From positions 1-64,000 of the forward strand of contig NZ_JBHRSA010000058.1 of the NCBI RefSeq assembly GCF_042643145.1: a stretch of 64,000 nt of DNA. The letters run 5' to 3'. A program made the translations under genes and the position numbers. Shown in pieces: positions 51,960-60,627 of the stretch. Position 1 is the stretch's first letter, and each line of letters begins with the position of its first letter. The notes under the pieces were generated by a model that was not told where the DNA came from, made no database searches, and saw only the letters and a list, made by a program, of their open reading frames with translations. Origin of the DNA: Virgibacillus_O xinjiangensis (GTDB lineage Bacteria > Bacillota > Bacilli > Bacillales > Amphibacillaceae).

Positions 51960-52781
51960 ATGAAAACGATTTATTTGAATGAACAAAATCTTGAATACTG
52001 GCAGCAGCAATCTGACAAGAATGTGATTGCATTGGGCTTTTTCGACGGTATTCATAAGGGCCACCAAGAAGTGATTAAAACGGCAGGCAGGAAGGCGAAA
52101 GAAGAAGGGGCTGCTCTTGCGGTCATGAGTTTCTTTCCGCATCCAAAGACCGTCCTCTCCAAAGGGGAAGTGACGTTCGATTACCTGATGCCCCTGGAGG
52201 AGAAGGCAAAAGTGCTGCAGACCATGGGGGTCGACCGGTTCTATATTGTTGAGTTCAATAAATCGTTCGCTTCCCTCTCTCCGGAGGATTATGTGGAGCA
52301 ATATCTATTGCGTTTCGGTACCATCCATGCTGTCGCAGGCTATGATTTTTCTTATGGCTTTAAAGGGGCAGGCAATATTGACAGCTTGGAGGAGCATTCC
52401 GGGGGAAGGATCTGTACCACAAAGGTGGGTAAAGTGGAATATCAGGGGAGAAAAATCAGCTCGACCTGGATACGTGAAGTGATCCATGAGGGGAATGTGG
52501 AGGAACTTCATCAGCTGGTCGGGAGGTTTTATGAAATAAAAGGGGAATGGAATGGAGATTCTCTGGAGGCCTTCTCCTGTTATATGCTCCCTTCTCCGGG
52601 GTGTTATACGGCTACCGTAAAAACGAAAGGCGATATAGTAATGATGAATGTGTGCGTGGAACATATGCAGGGACGCATCTACTTTCCAGGAGATAGCGGA
52701 CTTAGTTGCCTGGAAGGGGAGGAGGTCTCTGTCACGCTCCGCCACAAGGTTAGAGAAGGAGCCGTCTACGCATATTCGTAA
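51960..52781 (+). CDS. FAD synthetase family protein
   Basis: A 273-residue protein with the FMN adenylyltransferase domain of RibF (GFFDGIHKGHQEV at 27-38; ISSTWIREVI near 155). The C-terminal third is where bifunctional RibF has riboflavin kinase; here only a degenerate remnant is visible (FYEIKGEW; PSPGCYTATVKT) without the GxPTAN motif. So it should make FAD from FMN but not FMN from riboflavin. Placement between a flavin reductase and a hydratase suggests a dedicated flavin supply. ATG 51960 follows GGAGGGAG. Confidence 0.85.
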   Translation: MKTIYLNEQNLEYWQQQSDKNVIALGFFDGIHKGHQEVIKTAGRKAKEEGAALAVMSFFPHPKTVLSKGEVTFDYLMPLEEKAKVLQTMGVDRFYIVEFNKSFASLSPEDYVEQYLLRFGTIHAVAGYDFSYGFKGAGNIDSLEEHSGGRICTTKVGKVEYQGRKISSTWIREVIHEGNVEELHQLVGRFYEIKGEWNGDSLEAFSCYMLPSPGCYTATVKTKGDIVMMNVCVEHMQGRIYFPGDSGLSCLEGEEVSVTLRHKVREGAVYAYS

Positions 52782-52804
52782 ATTAGCAGAAAGCAGGTGG
52801 ACAA

Positions 52805-53587
52805 ATGCCAGTAACTATAGATGATGGCGTATTCTCCATATTGGATGCGGAAAAGACACGAAAACCGATTGAACCATTCACCTTTTCATCCAGAGGAATT
52901 TCTGTAGATGAAGCCTATCAGATTCAGCTTGGTTATGTACGGGAGAGAACGGAGAAGGGAGCAGCAATTGTCGGGAAGAAAATTGGTCTCACCAGTAAAG
53001 CCATGCAGGAAATGTTGGGGGTCGACCAGCCGGATTATGGGCATTTGCTCGATGATATGATTTATGAGAATGCCTCCCTCATTTCCATTTCCCCTTTCAT
53101 CAAACCAAGAGTGGAATTTGAAATAGCCTTTATACTGAAAAAGGATTTGAAGGGACCCGGAGTCACTGCTGAGAATGTCATGGATGCCACTGACTATGTA
53201 GTTCCAGCAATTGAAATAATCGACAGCCGGATTCGCGACTGGAAGATCAAATTTGAGGATACAGTATCTGACAATGGTTCTTCTGCCGGAGCGATTTTTG
53301 GTGAAGGAACGTGTTCGTTGGATGCTATTGACCTGCCCAATGTAGAAATGAAAGTCTATAAGAACGACAAGTTCTTGGATGAAGCCACCGGAGCTGCAGT
53401 CATGGGAAATCCAGTTGCAGCGGTAGCTTGGCTGGCCAATGCTGTCGGTGAATATGATATTTCCCTCAAAGCGGGAGAGAAGATTCTTGCCGGTGCCCTT
53501 TCCAAGGCAGTAGACATAGAAGGCGGCGAAACATTCAAGGCTGAATTTTCCGGACTTGGAACAGTTACTGCTACATTCGAAAAATAG
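52805..53587 (+). CDS. 2-oxopent-4-enoate (2-keto-4-pentenoate) hydratase family protein
   Basis: A 260-residue FAH-fold hydratase of the MhpD/DmpE/HsaE group, or the related 4-oxalocrotonate decarboxylase (GKKIGLTSKAMQEMLGVDQPDYG; KPRVEFEIAFIL; SDNGSSAGAIFG; GNPVAAVAWLAN). It adds water to the dienoate released by the meta-cleavage hydrolase. ATG 52805 follows AGCAGGTGG. Product would be 4-hydroxy-2-oxovalerate or a homologue; the aldolase for that is not in the window. Confidence 0.9.
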   Translation: MPVTIDDGVFSILDAEKTRKPIEPFTFSSRGISVDEAYQIQLGYVRERTEKGAAIVGKKIGLTSKAMQEMLGVDQPDYGHLLDDMIYENASLISISPFIKPRVEFEIAFILKKDLKGPGVTAENVMDATDYVVPAIEIIDSRIRDWKIKFEDTVSDNGSSAGAIFGEGTCSLDAIDLPNVEMKVYKNDKFLDEATGAAVMGNPVAAVAWLANAVGEYDISLKAGEKILAGALSKAVDIEGGETFKAEFSGLGTVTATFEK

Positions 53588-53636
53588 GATCATGTATGAT
53601 AGATTCGACAGGCTATCTATCAACATGTGCAGGAGG

Positions 53637-53742
53637 GGTCATCATGTATTCAAGCATGGATGGCTCTTTTCTATTGAATACATGATCTTGACCCAATAGG
53701 CTCTTTCAGCTGGTCTACATCGACCTCTGAAAGAGCCTTTTT
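53637..53742 (+). terminator. Two hairpins after the hydratase operon
   Basis: First an inverted repeat ATCATGTATTCAA (53641-53653) / TTGAATACATGAT (53674-53686). Then a terminator: AGGCTCTTTCAG (53698-53709) / CTGAAAGAGCCT (53727-53738) and Ts. The remainder of 53588-53912 is promoter DNA. Confidence 0.85.
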
Positions 53743-53774
53743 ATGTGCGGTACGCTCGAAAGGAGTTTCAAGAA

Positions 53775-53842
53775 GAAACCAATAAAATTCCCTTGAAATT
53801 GGAACAAAGTTAAATGTTTTTTACTCTAGAATCAAATGAGTA
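53775..53842 (+). promoter_or_regulatory. Bipartite promoter element, site B
   Basis: GAAACCAATAAAATT (53775-53789), then CTCTAGAA and TGAGTA (53837-53842). GAAACC to TCTAGA is 50 bp, as at site A. TTTACTC (53820-53826) and GAGTAAA (53838-53844) also form an inverted repeat. Upstream of the second dioxygenase. Confidence 0.6.
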
Positions 53843-53912
53843 AATTTTCTAAACTCTAAGTAAGATAACCTTTGGTTGTAGCAGTTGAAACCAAATTAGA
53901 GGAGGCACACAA

Positions 53913-54866
53913 ATGACATTGCCAGAGATAGCTAAATTGGGCCATGTGGCACTGATTACACCTGACTTGGAGAAATCCCTTTGGTTCTTTAGAGATGTGA
54001 TCGGCTTGGAAGTGACAGAAGAGAAGGAAGAAACCATTTATATGAGAGCATGGGGCGATTTTGAGCACCATACGTTTTCCCTGAAAGCAGGAGAGAAGGC
54101 GAGGGTCGATCATATCGGCTGGAAAGCAAAGCGGCCGGAGGATGTGCAAGGGTTTGCATTATTGCTTGAAAAGGCTGGGACAGATGTGGAATGGGTGAAA
54201 GCTGGAGAGGAAACTGGCCAGGGAGAGGCCATCCGCTTCAAACTGCCAAGCCAGCATGCTTTCGAGATCTACTATGACATGGATAAACCATTGGCAGAAG
54301 AGGATAAGCGTTCCGTCCTGAAGAACCAGCGCTACAAATCCTGGAGAAAAGGGATTTCACCAAGAAGGATTGATCATGTAAATATCGCTACATCGATGGA
54401 TATTTCGCAAATCCATGACTATCTAGCAGATCAGTTGGGGTTCAAGCTGCGTGAATATGTCAGTGGAGAGAGTGAGCCGATGAAGGCAGCATGGCTGAGT
54501 GTTACCAATCTTGTCCATGATATTGCTTTAAGTCCGAGACCAAATGCGGCCACCCCTAACCAGTTCCACCATATTTCCTATTGGCTGGATGATTCGCAAG
54601 ATTTGCTTCGTGCGGCAGATATCCTTAGTGAACAAGGAATCAAATTCATCGGCCCCGGCAAGCATGGCATTTCCCAAGCATTATATCTATATGTGATGGA
54701 CCCGGGAAGCGGGTGCCGGGTGGAATTGTTCAGTGGCGGATATCTAATCTTCGAACCGGATTGGGAGCCGATTGTATGGACAGAAGAAGAACGAAGTGTA
54801 GGAAATACCTATTGGGGAGATACCGTACAGGATAAAGAAGAAAATCAATTGACCATTGAAGCTTAG
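53913..54866 (+). CDS. Extradiol (catechol 2,3-type) dioxygenase, copy 2
   Basis: A 317-residue VOC dioxygenase collinear with copy 1 (IAKLGHVALITPDLEKSLWFF; RRIDHVNIATSM; FHHISYWLDD; CRVELFSGGYLIFEPDWEPI). Iron ligands of the family are kept. ATG 53913 follows AGAGGAGG. It opens a second operon together with flavoprotein and racemase-fold genes, so the two copies probably serve different catechols or different induction states. Confidence 0.92.
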   Translation: MTLPEIAKLGHVALITPDLEKSLWFFRDVIGLEVTEEKEETIYMRAWGDFEHHTFSLKAGEKARVDHIGWKAKRPEDVQGFALLLEKAGTDVEWVKAGEETGQGEAIRFKLPSQHAFEIYYDMDKPLAEEDKRSVLKNQRYKSWRKGISPRRIDHVNIATSMDISQIHDYLADQLGFKLREYVSGESEPMKAAWLSVTNLVHDIALSPRPNAATPNQFHHISYWLDDSQDLLRAADILSEQGIKFIGPGKHGISQALYLYVMDPGSGCRVELFSGGYLIFEPDWEPIVWTEEERSVGNTYWGDTVQDKEENQLTIEA

Positions 54867-54929
54867 GCAATTCAAATAATACCGCTAATTTTGTAACCGA
54901 TTTCAAATGTGGCAGAGGATGTGATCGAT

Positions 54930-56306
54930 ATGGGGGAGTTTGAACTGGTGATCGTGGGAGGTGGCCTGGCTGGACTATGTGCGGCTGTGGAAGCAGGTGA
55001 ACAGGGGGCTGATGTCCTGCTATTGGAAAAAGAGGAGGATATCGGTGGAAGCTCCGTCCTGAGTGGAAGATATATGGCTTTTGCGGGAACGAACATGCAA
55101 CAGGACCAGGGGATGGAAGACAGCTCCAGCACCCTTGTCGAGGATATGCTGGAAGTAGGCGGAAGAGTAAATGATGAAAAACTGGTAGCAGCCTATGGGG
55201 AATTGCAGCTGGATACCTATAACTGGCTGGTGGATCATGGAATCCACTTCCTCTCCATTCAGGCAGTCAGCGGACACAGTGTGCCGCGGGGCCATACGAT
55301 TGATTCCCACCAGGCCATTCAAGCACTCTATGGTCATGCTGCGGCCCTGCCGAATGTGACCATTGCTGTCAACTCTCCAGTAAGTCGGCTAGGAAGAGGA
55401 GAAACTGGCCAAGTGGATCAGGTCTATTATGAACAAGTGGGCAAGCCTCAGGCGGCATATGCAGACAAGGGGGTTGTTCTTACCAGTGGAGGCTTCTCCC
55501 ATAGCAAAGAGTTGCTCGGACATTTTGCTCCCCACTTGAAACGGACCATCCGGATTGGAGGCCCTGGAAATAAAGGGGAAGGGATCAAGATGGCATGGGA
55601 GCATGGAGCCTGGATGAGGGATATTCCATATTTGAGCGGTACTTATGGATTTCATCCAACGGCAGAGGGTCCGGAGAAGTCCCAGGCCCTTGCTTTTTAC
55701 AAAGGAGCAATCATCCTCAACCAGAAAGGTAAGCGTTTCGTCAACGAATCACTTTCCTACAAGCTGCTTGGAAATGCAGCTTTGCGCGAGGAAGAGGACT
55801 CTACCTATCAAATATGGGATCAGACAGTAATGGATCAAAGCGTTCCCGGAGATAAACTGTATGATTTCGATAAGCTTCTGAAAAAAGGGCTGATAAAGAA
55901 AGCCGACAATCTGCAAGAACTGGCAGCACTGATCGGCATATCCCCGGAAGCCCTTCAGCTTACCGTTACGGAATACAATGAAGGGATTGAGAAGGGAGAA
56001 GATGCATTCGGCCGTAATACACTCACCCATCACTTCGGTGAACCGACGCAAATCCGTACGGCTCCCTTCTATGCATTTGAAACGAAAGTGGCCATGCTGG
56101 CAACCTATGCCGGACTTTCCGTCAATCCAAGGGCAGAAGTACTGAACCCATATGGTGAGCCGGTGCCGGGTCTGTTTGCAGCCGGTGAAATTGCCGGAGG
56201 TTTTCATGGCGCAGGCTATATGACCGGAAGTTCACTGGGCAAGGCCGCTATTTTCGGCAGGGTTGCCGTTAAAAGCGCATTAGGCAAGACATTAACAAAA
56301 CAGTAA
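54930..56306 (+). CDS. FAD-dependent dehydrogenase, fumarate reductase/KstD-like, copy A
   Basis: A 458-residue flavoprotein: N-terminal FAD site VIVGGGLAGLCAAVEAGEQG and EKEEDIGGSS, middle VVLTSGGFSHSKELL, C-terminal GLFAAGEIAGGFHGAGYMTG. The fold is that of fumarate reductase flavoproteins, tricarballylate dehydrogenase and 3-ketosteroid delta-1-dehydrogenase. Such enzymes introduce or reduce a C=C bond next to a carbonyl. ATG 54930 has AGAGGAT upstream. Two further family members lie at 59043 and 60628. Confidence 0.87.
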   Translation: MGEFELVIVGGGLAGLCAAVEAGEQGADVLLLEKEEDIGGSSVLSGRYMAFAGTNMQQDQGMEDSSSTLVEDMLEVGGRVNDEKLVAAYGELQLDTYNWLVDHGIHFLSIQAVSGHSVPRGHTIDSHQAIQALYGHAAALPNVTIAVNSPVSRLGRGETGQVDQVYYEQVGKPQAAYADKGVVLTSGGFSHSKELLGHFAPHLKRTIRIGGPGNKGEGIKMAWEHGAWMRDIPYLSGTYGFHPTAEGPEKSQALAFYKGAIILNQKGKRFVNESLSYKLLGNAALREEEDSTYQIWDQTVMDQSVPGDKLYDFDKLLKKGLIKKADNLQELAALIGISPEALQLTVTEYNEGIEKGEDAFGRNTLTHHFGEPTQIRTAPFYAFETKVAMLATYAGLSVNPRAEVLNPYGEPVPGLFAAGEIAGGFHGAGYMTGSSLGKAAIFGRVAVKSALGKTLTKQ

Positions 56307-56338
56307 CAGACCAATGAATATTCCAGGAGGTGTATTGT

Positions 56339-57205
56339 TTGAAAATCTGGCATCAAAGCTTAACGACCATTGACCGTGTGCCGGCATACCGGGATGCCAT
56401 CCTGAAGCATATTGATAAGATCGCACGACCAGATGTGGAAGTGGTCATGCACGGCATGGACGAAGAAACATATCCAACCCATTATCCAGGTCATTTCATT
56501 ACCCATTCCTATCTGCAGAACCTGCACAGGGAACAATTCGTTCAGGCGGCGCTCATCGCTGAACAGGCAGGATATGATGCGATGTTCATTGCGACCATTC
56601 CCGATGTAGGACTGATGGAGGCTCGCACACTGGTGGACATTCCGGTTATTGGTTATGGGCAGGCATCCTTCCATATGGCTTCCATGTTGGGGGACAAGAT
56701 CGGCATCGTCAATTTCCTCCGGCCTCTAGCGGAAGAACTGCAGGCCAATGCTGAGCGTTATGGATTGGGAGGAAAACTTGGACCGATCGTTCCTTTGGAA
56801 TCCGGTTTCGATGATGTGCTCGCCGGTTTTGAAGATCCCGAGCCGATCATTGCCTCTTTCCAAGCATCGGCAGAACAGGCCATTGCAGAAGGGGCGGACG
56901 TGATTGTACCTGGGGAAGGACCAATGAATGTCTTCCTGGCAACCCATGGCATTTCCCGGATCGGGGATGTCCCGGTGGTAGATTCTTTTGCCTCAGGCAT
57001 CAAAATGTGTGAATCACTTGCCGACTTGCGGAAGAATTCCGGTGTCTATATGACCAGGAAAGGATATTTCCATGCCAAACCGCCGGCAGAAGCGGTGGAA
57101 AGACTGCGGGAGATGTACGGGTTTGATGGAAGGCCAAGCGTTGAAAAAGATAAAGGCCTTGCGGTAAGGGAGACCTTGAGGAACCTTTCAAAGGCAGTGG
57201 ATTAA
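56339..57205 (+). CDS. Asp/Glu/hydantoin racemase-fold protein lacking both catalytic cysteines
   Basis: A 288-residue protein with the two-domain racemase fold (AGYDAMFIATIPDVGLMEAR; PVIGYGQASFHMASMLG; GADVIVPGEGPMNVFL). Racemases and maleate isomerases need two cysteines. By the usual alignment these positions are T86 and E193 here. So racemase chemistry is unlikely; a decarboxylase, isomerase or binding role is possible. TTG 56339 is chosen with AGGAGG 8 bases upstream. In the operon with dioxygenase copy 2 and flavoprotein A. Confidence 0.78.
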   Translation: MKIWHQSLTTIDRVPAYRDAILKHIDKIARPDVEVVMHGMDEETYPTHYPGHFITHSYLQNLHREQFVQAALIAEQAGYDAMFIATIPDVGLMEARTLVDIPVIGYGQASFHMASMLGDKIGIVNFLRPLAEELQANAERYGLGGKLGPIVPLESGFDDVLAGFEDPEPIIASFQASAEQAIAEGADVIVPGEGPMNVFLATHGISRIGDVPVVDSFASGIKMCESLADLRKNSGVYMTRKGYFHAKPPAEAVERLREMYGFDGRPSVEKDKGLAVRETLRNLSKAVD

Positions 57206-57415
57206 AGACATAAGCGCCCGGTCAGCGACGTACGGACTGTGCCCGCGCATCGCGGGTGGATCGACGTTGTCGCGCAAAGCGGCGGTCTTAGTGATCGTCC
57301 CCGCAGGAGATAAAGGAAACACGACGACTGTAGAGAGTCGATGTTGACTTATCGTACGTAGGTGAGGGAAGTCTTCTAGTCGCTGGAGCTGGACTTGGCT
57401 ATCCCTGCTTATGAT
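57206..57415. other. GC-rich non-coding element with internal palindromes
   Basis: No gene is seen. The stretch is more GC-rich than its surroundings and contains CCCGCGCATCGCGGG (a 6-bp stem) and CGACT...AGTCG. My recollection is that similar stretches recur between genes in other Bacillaceae, so this is probably one copy of a dispersed element. It interrupts an otherwise tightly packed operon between the racemase-fold gene and the SDR gene. Confidence 0.5.
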
Positions 57416-57486
57416 TGGAATAACGGTTAAAATTCTATACCTTATCACTTGTTAAATAAATCCCTCAAAGATCGGGAGGAAGTATG

Positions 57487-58263
57487 ATGTCGTCATTATT
57501 CGATTTAACCGGAAAGACAGCTTTCATTACTGGCGCAGGAATGGGCGGGCTTGGCGCGCAGTCGGCGATTGCCCTGGCGGAGGCTGGATGTCGGGTGGCT
57601 GTGGCCGATCTTCCTTCGAGGGAAGAGGATCTTCAACTGACGAAGAAAGCCATCGAGGAGGCTGGTGGGGAAGCGATCGCTGTGTCCATTGATGTCACAA
57701 AGGAAGATAGCGTGGATCAGGCCGTCCGTAGCGTCGTGGATACTTATGGGAACATAGACATCCTGCATAATAATGCGGGTGCTATGCTTCGGAAGCCTTC
57801 TGTGGATACAAGGCTGGAGGAATGGCAACGGATCATCGATGTCAATCTGACCGGCTCATGGCTGGTCGCCCGCCGGGTCGGCAGGGAGATGCTCCGTCAG
57901 GAAAGCGGGAAGATCATCAATGTTTCTTCCCTCTATTCCAATTTGGTCGGCCCGTTGCCGGAGCCTGCCTATTACGCATCCAAATCGGGGGTCGTGAATT
58001 TGACCCGTGGGCTTGCTTCAGAATGGGGCAAAAGCAATATCCAAGTAAACTGTATCGCACCTGGCGTGTTTTATCCGACCAATATGACGCAGCCGCTTGC
58101 CGACCAGCCGGGCCGTCTGGAAGCCATGGCTGAGCGGACGCTTCTCGGACGGCTCGGCAAACCGGAAGAAATCAAGGGTGTCGTCCTCTTTCTGGCATCC
58201 GCGGCTTCCGACTATATGACCGGCCAATTATTGTTGGTGGACGGTGGATGGAGCGCCTGGTAA
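57487..58263 (+). CDS. Short-chain dehydrogenase/reductase
   Basis: A 258-residue classical SDR: cofactor site TGAGMGGLGA (variant of TGxxxGxG), NNAG, catalytic S147/S148, Y162 and K166 (YYASK), N120 in the DVN motif, and a C-terminus of DGGWSAW. D41 in the VADLPSR loop points to NAD(H). It would oxidise a ring or side-chain alcohol to a ketone. ATG 57487 is preferred over 57484 for spacing to GGGAGGA. Followed closely by two more genes of the block. Confidence 0.9.
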   Translation: MSSLFDLTGKTAFITGAGMGGLGAQSAIALAEAGCRVAVADLPSREEDLQLTKKAIEEAGGEAIAVSIDVTKEDSVDQAVRSVVDTYGNIDILHNNAGAMLRKPSVDTRLEEWQRIIDVNLTGSWLVARRVGREMLRQESGKIINVSSLYSNLVGPLPEPAYYASKSGVVNLTRGLASEWGKSNIQVNCIAPGVFYPTNMTQPLADQPGRLEAMAERTLLGRLGKPEEIKGVVLFLASAASDYMTGQLLLVDGGWSAW

Positions 58264-58302
58264 GCCGACAGGAAAAAATTATGCAAAGGAGATGGACAAA
58301 CA

Positions 58303-59031
58303 ATGGCAGAGAACTATATCAAAACAAGATGGATGGGACATTCCTCCTGGGAATTGGAGACAGCGAAAGGAAGGAAACTGGTCATCGATCCGTGGTATAC
58401 GGGAAACCCGAAGAATCCTGGCGATGTGGAAGATGTCGAGGCAGATTATGTCTTGATTACCCATGATCATTGGGATCATGTGAAAGACGTTCCGGCACTG
58501 ATTGAGAAAGGGGCCAAAGTGGTGGCACAGCCCGAGGTGGAGAAACGGTTCGTTGAAGAGCACGGCGTGAGCGGTGAATCGTTCATCCGTATCAACATGG
58601 GCGGTACCGTAGAATTGGAAGAGGACTTGAAGGTAACCCTTTTTCATGCGTTCCATAGTGCGGATAGCGGAGCACCGGGAGGCCTGATCATCCGCAGTGG
58701 CGGGGTTACGATCATGAATGCGGGGGATACGGCTTTGCATAAGGATTTGGAACTCTATGGAGAAATCTATGAACCTACTTTATTCATGCTTCCGATCGGC
58801 GACCGTTTCACCATGGGGCCACGTGATGCCGCGCGGGCCGTTTCCATGGTACAGCCAAAGTACTATGTGCCGATGCACTATAATACCTTCCCGGCGATCA
58901 ACCAGGATCCCAAAGGATTTGAGAAGCTGGTCAAAGAGACGGGGGCAGCCTCGAGCAGCTGGATACCTGAACCGGGTGAAGAAAAATTCTGGAGCAAAGA
59001 TGGTTCTAAGGAAGCTACATCTGTAAAATAA
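58303..59031 (+). CDS. UPF0173-type metal-dependent hydrolase
   Basis: A 242-residue metallo-beta-lactamase fold protein with THDHWDHVKD (the HxHxDH metal site), then HSADSGAPGG and NAGDTALHKDL. UPF0173 proteins lack an assigned function; a lactone or ester hydrolase role fits this context. ATG 58303 follows AAAGGAG. 11 bp from the next gene, so it is in the same operon. Confidence 0.85.
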   Translation: MAENYIKTRWMGHSSWELETAKGRKLVIDPWYTGNPKNPGDVEDVEADYVLITHDHWDHVKDVPALIEKGAKVVAQPEVEKRFVEEHGVSGESFIRINMGGTVELEEDLKVTLFHAFHSADSGAPGGLIIRSGGVTIMNAGDTALHKDLELYGEIYEPTLFMLPIGDRFTMGPRDAARAVSMVQPKYYVPMHYNTFPAINQDPKGFEKLVKETGAASSSWIPEPGEEKFWSKDGSKEATSVK

Positions 59032-59042
59032 GGAGGTTTATC

Positions 59043-60470
59043 ATGGCGGAGAATACCAATGAAATGGATTTCGATATTGTTGTAGTGGGCTGTGGCGTGG
59101 CCGGAACAGCTGCGGCACTATCAGCAGCTGAGCAGGCAAAGGGTCTTGACCGCCCGTTGCGGGTAGTGATCCTCGAACGTTCCGGCTATGAAACAAGAGG
59201 AGGAAACTCGCGGGATACTGCAGCATACCTGCGAATGGAAGACGAAACGAAGGTAGCGGAAAACTTTGTGGAAGAAATGATGGAATTTTCTGGGGGGAGC
59301 AGTGATGAAAATTATATCCGTACCCTCAGTGAGAAAGCAGGAGAGACCATTTCCTGGGTGAAAGAAAGAGGCGTGGAGTTCGATTACCTGCCTACTTTGT
59401 TCCTGACGGCAAATCGGCCGCGTCTTTTACCAGTCGGAGGCGGCAGGGCCATTTTGGACCAACTTTCCAAGCATGCGGAACGTTTGGATGTACAAATCGC
59501 CTATCAATCTACAGCATGGCGCCTCGGAATTGGAGATGATGGCAGCGTAAATGAAATCTGGATTCGCAGTGAAGATGGCACTTCCACAAAAGTGACGACA
59601 AGGGCGGTCATTCTTGCTAATGGCGGATTCCAGGGCAACGCAGAAATGCTGACCAGATATCTGGGCAAGGATGCGTATAAACTCCCTACCATCGCACCTG
59701 GAGGGATGTTCAATAAGGGAGAGGGCATCCATATGGCATTCGATCTTGGTGCAAAAAGTTCAGGGCAGCTGGATTCCTTTCATGCGGAGCCATCCGACCC
59801 GCGCAGCAATCGCGGGGACGCTGCGGTGATGACCTATCCATATGGCATTCTTGTCGATCGTTCCGGCAGCCGTTTTGTTGATGAAGGTGTTTCCACCATC
59901 GATGAACAATATGAAGCGGTGGCAAGGAGGATATTCGACCTGCCGGACCATGTTGCTTATATGATCAGTGATCAACGGATGTTTGATATCGAGGATTATG
60001 AAAATGCCATTCAGACAGAGAAACCGCCAATACAGGCAGAAACAATCGAAGAACTGGCTGAAAAAATAAATATCCCGCCAGAGAAGCTGAAGAAAACAGT
60101 AGAAGAATATAATGCAGCTGTACAGCCGGGTGAGTTCGACCCTAAGAATCTGGACGGCAAATGCACGAAGGGGCTTACACCAGAAAAGTCGAACTGGGCA
60201 ATTTCAATTGATAAAGGTCCATTTATTTGCTATCCGATCCAATGCTCCAATGTTTTCACCTATGGAGGGATTGCAACCGATAACCGTAGCCGTGTCCTTT
60301 CACAAGATGATTATCCGATCCCTGGGTTGTATGCAGCAGGAGAAGTGACTGGCCTTTATCATGGCAAGTATCCTGGTGGAACCTCTGTGATGCGCGGCTT
60401 GGTTTTTGGCAGGATTGCCGGTGAAGAAGCCGCTAAATTTGTTGCCGAAGTACCGGAAACAGTACGTTAA
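59043..60470 (+). CDS. FAD-dependent dehydrogenase, tricarballylate dehydrogenase (TcuA)-like, copy B
   Basis: A 475-residue flavoprotein with FAD motifs IVVVGCGVAGTAAALSAAEQ, GGNSRDTAAYLRM and GLYAAGEVTGLYHGKYPGG. Closest recognisable relatives are TcuA and KstD-type dehydrogenases. The GTS (not GAG or GGS) near the end and the STAWRL loop differ from copies A and C, so the substrates probably differ. ATG 59043 follows AAGGAGG. Last gene before a terminator. Confidence 0.87.
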   Translation: MAENTNEMDFDIVVVGCGVAGTAAALSAAEQAKGLDRPLRVVILERSGYETRGGNSRDTAAYLRMEDETKVAENFVEEMMEFSGGSSDENYIRTLSEKAGETISWVKERGVEFDYLPTLFLTANRPRLLPVGGGRAILDQLSKHAERLDVQIAYQSTAWRLGIGDDGSVNEIWIRSEDGTSTKVTTRAVILANGGFQGNAEMLTRYLGKDAYKLPTIAPGGMFNKGEGIHMAFDLGAKSSGQLDSFHAEPSDPRSNRGDAAVMTYPYGILVDRSGSRFVDEGVSTIDEQYEAVARRIFDLPDHVAYMISDQRMFDIEDYENAIQTEKPPIQAETIEELAEKINIPPEKLKKTVEEYNAAVQPGEFDPKNLDGKCTKGLTPEKSNWAISIDKGPFICYPIQCSNVFTYGGIATDNRSRVLSQDDYPIPGLYAAGEVTGLYHGKYPGGTSVMRGLVFGRIAGEEAAKFVAEVPETVR

Positions 60471-60487
60471 AGCGTAGAAATATTCAT

Positions 60488-60517
60488 ACAGGAGGACTCA
60501 TTCCTCCTGTTTTTTTA
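60488..60517 (+). terminator. Terminator after the copy B flavoprotein
   Basis: Stem ACAGGAGG / CCTCCTGT with a 7-base loop and eight Ts. Confidence 0.9.
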
Positions 60518-60627
60518 AACAACAGAGGACATACATACACCCATGTCCCGGAAAGTACACAGCATATGTCCACCAATAAGGGGCGGGACCAGTCAACTAA
60601 CAGTGATCAGAAAGGGAGGGTCTCCAA

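Noticed and set aside
56339..57205. Maleate isomerase, as in nicotinate breakdown
   Set aside because: Both catalytic cysteines of that family are absent, and no dihydroxypyridine dioxygenase or maleamate amidase is nearby.
57206..57480. Hidden gene or tRNA in the GC-rich gap
   Set aside because: Short frames on both strands lack ribosome sites and family similarity; no cloverleaf can be drawn.
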